A DNA stretch of 61,381 bases. Origin: DASUFE01 sp036274675. Lineage in GTDB: Bacteria; Pseudomonadota; Gammaproteobacteria; HTCC5015. This document shows positions 17,560-25,418 of this stretch, piece after piece. Below the pieces are notes generated by a model. That model had not been told where the DNA came from, ran no database searches, and saw only the letters and a list, made by a program, of their open reading frames with translations. The position numbers and the translations under genes were made by a program. The first letter of the stretch is position 1; every line of letters begins with the position of its first letter. The stretch is from assembly GCA_036274675.1 (NCBI GenBank), contig DASUFE010000099.1, positions 1-61,381 on the forward strand. The letters run 5' to 3'.

Positions 17560-17910
17560 GTTAAATCCCCTCCGGATTCATTTTTGTATTGGATTTCGCC
17601 AGCTGCTGTGCGCGCCCGTTCCGGGGCAAGGTATGTATGGTCATATTTCCGGACAGACGCGGCAATGATCAAACTGGCGCGGTTAAGCTAGCATCCGTCC
17701 GAGTGGAAGTAAACCGGTGTCATTGGCGGATTATTATTTTGCTTGTACAACTGATGAGCATGTCTCGCGGGACATTGCTTTGCGTGAAAGCTTGAATGAA
17801 AATTGCAGCGTCTTGATTTTCCAAAAAAACGCCGCGCATTTTCCCGGGCGTCAACTGGAAACGATTATGGCGGGTTGTCCCGCCATACGGCCTCCAGGCA
17901 AATGTCAGGA
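17560..17910. other. Intergenic region upstream of the PL3 gene
   Basis: I see no gene here. It holds the PL3 leader and a perfect 8 bp hairpin (17867-17874 with 17879-17886, ATGGCGGG/CCCGCCAT) just past the end of the coiled-coil gene at 17911. The hairpin has no T run and could be a weak terminator or RNA-stabilising structure. Confidence 0.4.
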
Positions 17911-18771
17911 TCAGTTGGCGCTTTCCGCCTTTGCATCCACCAGCTTCATGAGTCTTTGCATTTCCTGACCGAACACGGTGCTTTCATGACTCGACAGTTT
18001 CTCGTACTGCTCGGCGCTCAGCAGGGGGCGCACGTCGTTGAGGTAGTTGTTCTGGTATTCCTGCAGAGCCTTGCGGATGACGATCCGCGCGTACTCCTGT
18101 CCTTCACCGGTCAGAGATGGCTGGTAGAGGCCGGCTTCGTTGAGCGCGACCTTGAAGGCCTGTTTGTACTTCAGCTTGGTCAATAGCAGCGAGCGATCCT
18201 GCTCCCGGCTGAGGGGGGCGGTTTTGCCGAGGCTTTCCTCATATTCGCGAAGATGGTGTTGCTCGGGATCCGAATCCTTCAGCAGTTGATATTCCTGGTA
18301 GCCGCCGGCGCCCAGCAACTCGCCGATCTGGGCCTCGATCGCCGCCATCTGCTGGGCGTCGATATTTCCGGCGGCGACATATAGCTCGCGTTGCAGCAGC
18401 AAATCCCGCAGCATTTCCTTGACGGTTTCGCGCTGGTCCGCGACGTCGTACATATAGCGGTACTTGCGGTTTACCGCCTCCGCCTGCCCGGCGGGATCCA
18501 GTTCTCCCGGCGTTTGCTGTTGAGAGGTCCCGTCCTGCTCCGCGGGACGCGCCAGCGGGGAGTAGCGGTTAAGATCCCGCAGGTATTCCTTCAGGGCGTC
18601 AATCTCGGCCTGGTAATCGCCGCGCAGACGGCTGATCCGCTGCTCGCACTGCATGCCGTTCGCGGACAGTTCGCGCCGCAGGTCCTGGCCTGCGTTATGG
18701 AGCAACAACATGCTCAGCGCAAGCACCGCCGAGAGAATAACAAGCGCCACACCGGATTTCCCCAGTGTCAT
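17911..18771 (-). CDS. Membrane-anchored periplasmic coiled-coil protein (large, pair B)
   Basis: This is a 286-residue paralog of the protein at 7822-8769. It has an N-terminal membrane helix (GVALVILSAVLALSMLLLH), then MQCEQRISRLRGDYQAEIDA and a helical C-terminal domain with LLKDSDPEQHHLREYEESLG, PLSREQDRSLLLTKLKYK and NNYLNDVRPLLSAEQYEKLS. The family is not recognised. ATG 18771 starts the membrane helix; the frame extends to 18822 without better signals. It begins one base after the stop of the small partner (18773-18973), so the two are coupled. In this copy the C-terminal domain is kept whole while the partner is reduced. Confidence 0.73.
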   Translation of the reverse strand: MTLGKSGVALVILSAVLALSMLLLHNAGQDLRRELSANGMQCEQRISRLRGDYQAEIDALKEYLRDLNRYSPLARPAEQDGTSQQQTPGELDPAGQAEAVNRKYRYMYDVADQRETVKEMLRDLLLQRELYVAAGNIDAQQMAAIEAQIGELLGAGGYQEYQLLKDSDPEQHHLREYEESLGKTAPLSREQDRSLLLTKLKYKQAFKVALNEAGLYQPSLTGEGQEYARIVIRKALQEYQNNYLNDVRPLLSAEQYEKLSSHESTVFGQEMQRLMKLVDAKAESAN

Positions 18772-18772
18772 A

Positions 18773-18973
18773 TTATTGTCCGCGCACCAGGGGTTGCTGC
18801 AATTTCTCGAGCTGCGCCCCATGCTCGCTTTTCAGTTGGGCGATCTGCTGCGTACATTGCTCTTTACCCGCGGCGACGCTCTGCGCGAGCGCCCGGTATT
18901 CCCGGTAAAAATGAGCGGTGCCGAGCGCGAGTGCGGTCGTAACGGCGGTCAGCAACAAGGTTGTTTGGCGCAT
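18773..18973 (-). CDS. Short membrane-anchored coiled-coil protein (small, pair B)
   Basis: This is a 66-residue protein with a membrane helix (LLLTAVTTALALGTAHFY) followed by EQCTQQIAQLKSEHGAQLEK, the same Cys-plus-coiled-coil element as its three relatives. It stops after about thirty coiled-coil residues, so it is much shorter than the 175-residue partner in pair A. It could be a genuine mini-subunit or a decayed one. GGAACCGACTC precedes the ATG. It is directly upstream of, and almost overlapping, the large gene. Confidence 0.62.
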   Translation of the reverse strand: MRQTTLLLTAVTTALALGTAHFYREYRALAQSVAAGKEQCTQQIAQLKSEHGAQLEKLQQPLVRGQ

Positions 18974-19073
18974 GAGTCGGTTCCGGTCATGTTTAAAGCA
19001 GGGCTAAAGAATAAACACTCCGGGCGAGATGCGCCAGTGGGCGCTGTTGCGCGGCTATGGAGCGGGCGGGCAT

Positions 19074-19103
19074 AAAAAAACCCTCCGCGCCTGGCGCGGA
19101 GGG
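19074..19103 (-). terminator. Rho-independent terminator (minus strand) with no adjacent gene
   Basis: The arms CCCTCCGCGCC and GGCGCGGAGGG (about 19081-19103) form a strong hairpin with seven T on the minus strand. It is oriented to end a transcript coming from higher coordinates. The nearest gene in that direction ends at 19853, about 750 bases away. Confidence 0.75.
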
Positions 19104-19104
19104 T

Positions 19105-19852
19105 CAGCACGCTCCCCCGACTCCAATGAGGAGTTCGGATCGGAACGCTGTTACTTTATGGGAGAAGCAAGCGGGACGTGCTCGGCGTCCGGCTTTACAT
19201 CGCCCATTCTTTCCCCCTCCTACCCTCCATTCTTCGCAGTACCCGGGACGCTCGTAGCGGTTCCGGATGCAAGGTTGAATGGCCCTTATGCGTAGCGCCG
19301 TTCAGCTCGGTGAAATCGGCGGACCTGCGGATTGTCATCAGGTGTATATGCTCAGCAGGTCATACGTATATAGCCTAGGGTTTTGTGATGCACAACAAGG
19401 TTTTACTTGAATTGAATTACAGGCCGGTATCGCATGGGAATGCACTCTTTAGGTAAGTGCCTGTTTAAAAAGGGAGTTTAAAGAAATTAAGGGATTGTGC
19501 TTATAAGGGGGTTATAAAAGCGGGAGGCGAATAGAGCGAAAAAATCGAAGAGGCGCTATCTCAGCGGCTCTGTTCTGTATCTACCCGTTGGTGATAATTC
19601 AGCACCCAGTTCGAATGGTGTCTGGTGCAGCGGGCGAGATACCCGGCGGCGGCCCGATCGGCGGCACGAGTGGACCTGCAAAAGCATTGGAAATCAGGCA
19701 AAAGCTTAAAACAGAAATTTACGCATCTTGGGCAATCCTCCCGGGTGGCCTTACAGGCTGTACATATATAGCCCAGGCTTGACCCCGCCACAATATGCGG
19801 AGTCGCTGCCCAAAGCGCCGGATATATTGCCCATAAATGCCGGCGCCTGCTT
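19105..19852. other. Gene-free stretch between the pectinase region and the redox cluster
   Basis: No convincing coding sequence was found in 750 bases. It contains two related A+T-rich blocks (GGCTATATACGTATGACC and GGCTATATATGTACAGCC on the minus strand, at about 19362-19379 and 19755-19772). A weak terminator-like hairpin (GCGCCGG/CCGGCGC, 19815-19846) lies just past the cytochrome stop. The strong terminator at 19074 leaves room for a non-coding RNA, which is unproven. Confidence 0.4.
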
Positions 19853-21208
19853 TCAACCGCCCAGATTGCTGCGCAACTGTTTCAAACCGTCGGTAAAACA
19901 GCTGGCGCGGTACTTTTCATCGTCGTCCGTGCAGGTATAAAGCTCGTCGAGCCGTGCATTCACCGCCTGCTGGGTCTTCGGACTCAGGGCCGCGCGCGCA
20001 TCCAGGGCACTGAGCAGGCTTGCGATGGCCATGACAGCCTGTTCGGCGGCGGCGTAATCCGCGAATTCGTTGTTCATCCCCGATTGGATCAGCTGCCCCA
20101 GCACGGCCTTGATCTCGGCATCGCTGTAGCTGCGGTTCTGCAAAGTCTTTTCCAGTTCCGGCAGGATTTTCCGGTAATCTCCAATCGCGTCGCGCATCGC
20201 GCCGATACCCTGGCTAGTGGATTGGTGCAGGTTGCGCGTCAACCGGCGCAGCTGTTCGGCCCTTTCTTTGTCGCCGCCGAACAGGGCCTGCAGCATGATG
20301 AAATTCGCGTCCTGCAACCTTACTGCGCCGGGCCCGAGCCCGATGCCGCTGCGCGCGGTCCAGCGCATCCTGGACATGGGGTGATGACAGCTGTGGCAGT
20401 CGAAGAGACTCAATTCGGGAAAGAGTCCTTCCTCGCGCAGGCCGCGGTGTTCGAGCTGGTCGAGGATGCGGCGCACGAAGACAAGCTGGCCCGTGGCCCA
20501 GGTCTGCATCGGGTCGGCGAGGCCCTTGCGCTGTTTGTAATCCGCGTCCGCCTGATGGTGCGGCGGCATCAGCTCGGTGAAGTTGTCGAGTTCGAAACTG
20601 ATGCGCGGATGGCCGGCGCCCATGATGCGGTGGGTGACGAACTTGTCGTCGTTGCCATAATGGCAGGACAGGCACAGCCCGGCGCGCGCTGCCGGCTGCT
20701 CCGTCGGATAGAGCCCGTTTTTCACGTTCTGCTGGTGGTTGTCCTTGACGTGGGAAGTCAGCCAGTTTTCGGAACCGCCGTGGCAGCTTTCGCAACCGAC
20801 GCCGTCGCTCAGCTGGAATTTTTTACCGCGGCGCTTTTCCGGCACGTTGTCGGCGTGGCAGTCCAGGCACAGCGCCTCGGTGTGCGGGGGGCCGATTCCC
20901 AGTTTCTGGGCGATCAGCTTCGATTCCTTGTTGAGCAGCACCTGGTAGGCCTTGGCGTGGCGGTCTTCACGCGTCCAGGTGATGAATTCGTTATGCAGGA
21001 TATTGGAGTCGGTGAACTGCCGCACGGCGCCATGACAGGTGCTGCCGGCGCAGGAGGCGACCCCGTTGTGGATATCGCCGTCGTCCTCGGGCAGCTGCTG
21101 CGCACCGGAGGTGCCGGCGATTAAGGCGGAAAAGACAAGAATTGCCATCTGCATCGATGAGCGAGTATGGAGAGCCATTTTTGATTCCGTCACTTGATGT
21201 TGTTTCAT
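19853..21208 (-). CDS. Periplasmic multiheme c-type cytochrome with one CX4CH site (c554-like)
   Basis: This is a predicted exported cytochrome c of about 451 residues. It has four CXXCH motifs (CLDCH, CESCH, CLSCH, CHSCH) and one unusual CAGSTCH (CX4CH) near the N-terminus, so four or five hemes are expected. Further conserved pieces are DGVGCESCHGGSENWL, THRIMGAGHPRISFELD and many spare His for axial ligation. The C-terminal third is helical and heme-free. ATG 21208 has GAGGGGG five bases upstream, which belongs to the adjoining repeat; ATG 21178 would also keep a signal peptide (MQMAILVFSALIAGTSGA). It is the last gene of the redox cluster and probably a periplasmic electron shuttle. Confidence 0.85.
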   Translation of the reverse strand: MKQHQVTESKMALHTRSSMQMAILVFSALIAGTSGAQQLPEDDGDIHNGVASCAGSTCHGAVRQFTDSNILHNEFITWTREDRHAKAYQVLLNKESKLIAQKLGIGPPHTEALCLDCHADNVPEKRRGKKFQLSDGVGCESCHGGSENWLTSHVKDNHQQNVKNGLYPTEQPAARAGLCLSCHYGNDDKFVTHRIMGAGHPRISFELDNFTELMPPHHQADADYKQRKGLADPMQTWATGQLVFVRRILDQLEHRGLREEGLFPELSLFDCHSCHHPMSRMRWTARSGIGLGPGAVRLQDANFIMLQALFGGDKERAEQLRRLTRNLHQSTSQGIGAMRDAIGDYRKILPELEKTLQNRSYSDAEIKAVLGQLIQSGMNNEFADYAAAEQAVMAIASLLSALDARAALSPKTQQAVNARLDELYTCTDDDEKYRASCFTDGLKQLRSNLGG

Positions 21209-21213
21209 ATACA

Positions 21214-21252
21214 CCCCCTCACCTTAATCCTCTCCCCCAAGGGGGAGAGGAG
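21214..21252. repeat. Palindromic intergenic repeat (CCCTCACC-CCTCTCCC type)
   Basis: CCCCCTCACCTTAATCCTCT continues into a perfect 10 bp hairpin (21229-21238 with 21241-21250). The element directly abuts the start of the cytochrome gene at 21208 and on that strand provides its GAGGGGG ribosome-binding sequence. Related copies occur near 25300, 27270, 27730, 32690, 36460, 37030, 37730 and 38460. Confidence 0.8.
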
Positions 21253-21324
21253 ATAAGAACATTCCCATCCGTTACCACTCTCTGGCCTGCATACCCTTTC
21301 TCTCTTGGAGGGAGAGTACAGGTT

Positions 21325-21480
21325 GCACGGAACCGTCTGGTCTCTGGGTCTCTGAGCCTCGGGTTTCGCCTGGCAGGCTGCACGGAACCGTTTGGTCTTT
21401 TAAACCTTGGGTTCCACTTGACCGGTCTCACAAAACCGTTTGATCCATTTGATCTATCCGTCTCCGCTTGACCGGGTGAG
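21325..21480. repeat. Degenerate tandem repeat, about 50 bp unit, three copies
   Basis: Units starting at 21325, 21380 and 21428 share a CACGGAACCGTYTGGTCT-like head (CACAAAACCGTTTGATC in the third) and a later GGTTYC/CGCTTGACCGG part. The copies are clearly diverged. They lie between the repeat at 21214 and the end of the LVIVD cytochrome gene. Confidence 0.45.
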
Positions 21481-21502
21481 GGTGGTAAATCCAATACTGC
21501 CG

Positions 21503-24500
21503 TCATCGACGCAGTTTCTTCCGGTCCGGCTGATCCGACACGTACCACGGCTCGCCGTCCGCGTTCAGATACAGGCGCTGCATTTCCTCCAGCGTGAAGG
21601 GCCGCGCGCCGATGCGGCCGAAGACTGCGATCTGGTCGCCGGTTTCGTCGACCGCGCGGTCGCGATCCAGCCCCTTCGACAGGGCCAGCGCGGGCTCGCC
21701 GGTCTTGTAATGCGCGATCAATTCCGGTTTCGGCGCCGGGCTGAAGCCGTAGAACTTCGGCTGCGATTGCGGCGACAGCAGCTGGATCACCTGCAGGCCG
21801 TTGCGGCCGTCGGCGACGTAAGCGAACAGCGAGGCGTTGGTGCTGCCGACGATCACGTCGCGCGCGTCGCTGATTGCGCCGTCCGCGGTGTACATCTGGT
21901 ACAGACGGGGATGCTCCGGCCGCTCGATATCAACGATTGCCAGGCCTTGCGCTCCCGCGGCGACATAGGCATAGGTGCGGGCCACGTATACGCGATGCGC
22001 GTCCCTGAGCGGCGAGCCTTCCCGCAGCAGCCGCGGCTGCGCGGGATGGGTCACATCCACCACCCGCAGGCCGTTCCTGTCGGTGACGAACAGATACCGG
22101 AATTGCAGCGCGCTGGCCCGTGCGCCGTCCAGCTTCAGGACGGCTTCCAGCTTCGGTTTGAGCGGTTCGTTGAGGTTGACCACCACGATGCCTTTTTCCG
22201 CGGCGATATAAGCGTAGTACCCGCCGAGCGTGATATGGCGCGCGCCGTTCAGTACGCCCTCGGGGTTCCAGGTGAGCGCCCGCTTGAGGAAATTATTGCG
22301 CGGCTCGGCGTCGGCGAGCGTGTTGACATCGGTCAGAATCAGGCCTTCGACCGCGTCGCTGATCAGGGCGTAGTTGTAAAGCGGGTGGAAGGGCTGCTCC
22401 AGGTTCACCTCGCGCATCAGCGGACCATCGTTGCGCGGCGGATGGATCGGCTGGTTGGTCGGCAGCGCGACGCAGGTCGCGTTCTTCGAGGCGATATGGG
22501 TATCCTGGCCCATGGGTCCGAAGGGCGCGCTTACGATGCGCTGCGAGAGGCCCTTGTTGGCGATGCCCGCGACGTCGTAGACACGCATGCCTTGCTCGCC
22601 GGCGGCGACATAAAGATATTCGCCGCGCAGCTGCAGGCACTGCGCCGGGCCGGAATCGTTGCTGTAGGCTTCCTTGAGTTCGCGCCGGTCGTCCTGGTGC
22701 GTGCGATACCAGTCGGGGTAGGCGTACCGGTGCAGGTAACTGCCGATCACGGCCTGCGGTTCGTCCCACTCGGTGACGCGCACCGCCGTCACGGATTCCT
22801 GCGTGCCCACCCATGCGTTGTAACCGACGAAGTTGACGAAGTTGGTGCCCTGCAGCAGCAGCTGCGCCATGATCGCGTTGTTGTCGTTCGCCTCCGACAG
22901 ATGGCAGTCGCTGCAGGTCTTGGTTTCTTCCTTGCGCTCGGTATGCGGGAAGTGCGGCGCGAAAGCCTGCGAACTGTAGCCGGCGGCCGAAATCGGCGGC
23001 TGCTGCACGTAGATATGTTCGCGATTGGCGTTGGTGGAGGAGAGCACCAGCGCCGAGGAGGAGCGCACCGGCGCGATCTTGTGATTCTTGGCGTCGCCGT
23101 GCCGGCCCAGCTGGAACATGTCGTCGCGCGCCACCTGCGGGTTGTAGGTCGCGAAGTTGCGCGATTCGCCGCCCTCGTAGTGGTGGCGCGCGGTTTTCCA
23201 GTTGGCCTCGATCGGCAGGTGGCAGCCGCCGCAGCTGGTGGTCCAGGAAGTATGGCAGGTATAGCACTCCATCGAGTCTTCCTGGTGCGCGCGCTCGGCG
23301 GATTTCACACCCGGACCCCAATCCAGTTGCGCCATGTTCCGGCTCACGGTTTTGGCGTAGGCCGCCTTCGGATTGAAGTGCTTGCTGTCCGGATTCACGC
23401 TGTCCTTGACCAGGCTGACCTCCCACTGCAGGCCCGGCGTCACCGCTGAACGCTGGAGCAGCCGCTTGCCGTCCCACTCAAAACGCTTCCTGCCGTCGGG
23501 ATTGCGCAGGGACGTCAGATCGTTACCGCCGGGGGGCGAGGCGGGACCGCTGGTCACGAGCGCGGGGTAGGCCGATACTGTACCGTGGCAGTCGATGCAG
23601 CCGATCTCGACGGCGGCCGCCACTTCACCGTAGATATGCCCGTTGCCGTGCGCGTCCATCGAGTAGTGGCAATCGACGCAGTGCATGCCCTTGTCGAGGT
23701 GCACCGAGGACAGGTGCACGGCCTTGTCGAATTTCTTCGGGTCGCTATCGTCGACGATATTGCCCTTGGCATCCAGCAGGTTACCCTTGCGGTCGCGCTT
23801 GAAGACGGCGCGGAAATTCCAGCCATGGCCGTGATAGTCCGCGAACTGCGTGTCTTTCAGCTTCGGGTTGAGTTCGCTGACGTGCTTGAGGAAATCGAGA
23901 TCGCCCCACTTGCCGCGCGGAGCCGCGCCTTCGGGGTTGCGATCGTTGATCTCGCGAAGCTTTTCCGCGTCGGGATACTGCTGTTGCTCGGGCCACATCG
24001 CCGGCGCATCGGCTTCGTAGTCCCACATCGTGTAGCCGAGGTAGGTATTCATAAACATGTTGGGCTGGTGCATGTGACAGACCATGCACTGGCTGGTGGG
24101 GATGGCACGCGTGAAGCGGTGCGCGATCGGATGCCCGGATTCGGCATGGTCGATCGTCGGATCCGCGGTGGCGGTTCTGCCCTCGTGGCCGTTTCTGGCG
24201 TAGGGGCCGGAGTGCCGCGGGTCGCGGTCGTTGGCGTAGATCACGTGGCAGCTCGCGCATCCTGAATTGCGATAGTCTCCGGGCTGGTCGTTCGTGCCCA
24301 TGAACCAGGTGTGCGGATCGTTGAGACGCGTCTTGTGGATGTTCAGCACCGGGATCGCCACTCGCTGGCCGGTGCCCGGACCGCGGTTCGACTGGCGGAA
24401 ATCGGGGCGGCCCGGTTCCTCCAGGCGCTGGATCTGGCCCGAAACATTCGGCAGCCCGGTGTCGGGGAAAAGATTGCCGATGTTGCGCCCGCCGCGCTCG

Positions 24501-25312
24501 AACACGCGGAACACGTCCGCCGGCGGCATGGTCTCCCAGGGTGGCAGCGGATAGAGTTCGGGCAGGATGCCGGCGGTGGTCATTTTCGCGTCGGGGAACT
24601 CGGGGCCCTTGACCAAGGCCGCTTCGCCGTCGCGGGTGTAGAACTCGCCCAGCAGGTAGCGCTTGTACGGCAGGATGCCGTTGTTGTAACTGGCGCCGCC
24701 GTAGAGCATGGCGCCGGTCGCCATCAGGGTGCGCTCGGCGGATTCGATGATCGGCAAGTGACAGGCGCCGCAGGCCTCGCGCGCCACGCGGTAGTCGCTC
24801 GGGTTCATGAAGCGGATAAATTCGGGGCTTTCGCGGTTGAGCAGGGTATAGCTGCGCTCCGGGTTGGCGCTCGACGGATAATGCCAGCTCTCGGGGTAGC
24901 GCGGCTGCACATGCGCCAGATCCTGCGCTGCGCGGTAGGCCGCGTCGCCCTTTTCGGTCAATTTTTCATTCAGGCCCGGACGCATGACGGTTGCGTCGCC
25001 GCCGTGACAGTCGACGCAGCCGAGTTGCACCGCGTCGCTGACGTGCATGCTGCCGCTTTCCGTCTTGATATGGCAGCTGCGGCAACCCGCGCTCTTGCGC
25101 TCCGCATCCTCGGCGGCCTGGTAGAGAGGAGCCTCGGGCGTCGGTGTGTATTTGATGTTGCGGGGACTTTCGCCTTCGGAGGCGAAAGCGTTGCATGAAA
25201 CCAGCAAAGCCAAAGCTGTTACCAGGTAACTCCTTCTCCCCCGCTGGGCGAAGCCCTGTGTAGAAACAGTAAGGTTGGGATGAGGGGTGTTGTAGACTCC
25301 CCTCACCTTCAT
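21503..25312 (-). CDS. Decaheme c-type cytochrome fused to an LVIVD-repeat propeller
   Basis: This is a large exported redox protein of about 1269 residues. The first two thirds carry ten CXXCH motifs (CRSCH, CVDCH, CGACH, CASCH, CMVCH, CVDCH, CIDCH, CYTCH, CGGCH, CSDCH). The last third has about five LVIVD-type blades, such as LYVAAGEQGMRVYDVAG, LFVTDRNGLRVVDVTHP and AYVAAGAQGLAIVDIERP, predicting a beta-propeller. The signal segment TALALLVSCNAFASEG can be read as Ala-Phe-Ala cleavage or as a lipobox LVSC. The latter would make it a surface lipoprotein like OmcA/MtrC. ATG 25312 lies inside a repeat; the frame is open to 25465 and the true start is unsure. It follows the outer-membrane barrel gene, and a role as the outer-surface electron donor is inferred. 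Confidence 0.87.
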   Translation of the reverse strand: MKVRGVYNTPHPNLTVSTQGFAQRGRRSYLVTALALLVSCNAFASEGESPRNIKYTPTPEAPLYQAAEDAERKSAGCRSCHIKTESGSMHVSDAVQLGCVDCHGGDATVMRPGLNEKLTEKGDAAYRAAQDLAHVQPRYPESWHYPSSANPERSYTLLNRESPEFIRFMNPSDYRVAREACGACHLPIIESAERTLMATGAMLYGGASYNNGILPYKRYLLGEFYTRDGEAALVKGPEFPDAKMTTAGILPELYPLPPWETMPPADVFRVFERGGRNIGNLFPDTGLPNVSGQIQRLEEPGRPDFRQSNRGPGTGQRVAIPVLNIHKTRLNDPHTWFMGTNDQPGDYRNSGCASCHVIYANDRDPRHSGPYARNGHEGRTATADPTIDHAESGHPIAHRFTRAIPTSQCMVCHMHQPNMFMNTYLGYTMWDYEADAPAMWPEQQQYPDAEKLREINDRNPEGAAPRGKWGDLDFLKHVSELNPKLKDTQFADYHGHGWNFRAVFKRDRKGNLLDAKGNIVDDSDPKKFDKAVHLSSVHLDKGMHCVDCHYSMDAHGNGHIYGEVAAAVEIGCIDCHGTVSAYPALVTSGPASPPGGNDLTSLRNPDGRKRFEWDGKRLLQRSAVTPGLQWEVSLVKDSVNPDSKHFNPKAAYAKTVSRNMAQLDWGPGVKSAERAHQEDSMECYTCHTSWTTSCGGCHLPIEANWKTARHHYEGGESRNFATYNPQVARDDMFQLGRHGDAKNHKIAPVRSSSALVLSSTNANREHIYVQQPPISAAGYSSQAFAPHFPHTERKEETKTCSDCHLSEANDNNAIMAQLLLQGTNFVNFVGYNAWVGTQESVTAVRVTEWDEPQAVIGSYLHRYAYPDWYRTHQDDRRELKEAYSNDSGPAQCLQLRGEYLYVAAGEQGMRVYDVAGIANKGLSQRIVSAPFGPMGQDTHIASKNATCVALPTNQPIHPPRNDGPLMREVNLEQPFHPLYNYALISDAVEGLILTDVNTLADAEPRNNFLKRALTWNPEGVLNGARHITLGGYYAYIAAEKGIVVVNLNEPLKPKLEAVLKLDGARASALQFRYLFVTDRNGLRVVDVTHPAQPRLLREGSPLRDAHRVYVARTYAYVAAGAQGLAIVDIERPEHPRLYQMYTADGAISDARDVIVGSTNASLFAYVADGRNGLQVIQLLSPQSQPKFYGFSPAPKPELIAHYKTGEPALALSKGLDRDRAVDETGDQIAVFGRIGARPFTLEEMQRLYLNADGEPWYVSDQPDRKKLRR

Positions 25313-25395
25313 CCTCTCGACTCGGGCTCCTGGCTTCGTTTTACCTCCCGCATCCATGCGGTCGTTCCCCGAAGGGGAGAGGAAATTCGTTTTTT
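25226..25395. repeat. Composite palindromic repeat at the start of the LVIVD cytochrome gene
   Basis: It contains CTTCTCCCCCGCTGGGCGAA followed by GCCCTGTGTAGAAAC, then CCCCTCACCTTCATCCTCTC and a GTTCCCCGAAGGGGAGAGG hairpin. The GCTGGGCGAAGCCCTG piece also occurs near 32624 and, inverted, near 37690. The cytochrome's ATG is embedded in it, so the first residues (MKVRGVYNTPHPN) are repeat-derived. Confidence 0.75.
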
Positions 25396-25418
25396 TGCAC
25401 GGAGGTTGTTTTTTCATA

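Noticed and set aside
19600..19640. CAGTTCGAATGG, resembling a tRNA T-arm
   Set aside because: No matching acceptor, D or anticodon stems could be drawn around it.
19561..19791. Minus-strand frame MAGSSLGYICTACKATREDC with a CxxC...CxxC look
   Set aside because: It looks like a zinc ribbon at first, but the rest is Cys/Arg-rich noise without a ribosome binding site or conservation signs.
21440..25198. Long plus-strand frames opposite the LVIVD cytochrome (for example 21440-23449)
   Set aside because: Antisense shadows of a clear decaheme gene with ten CXXCH motifs.
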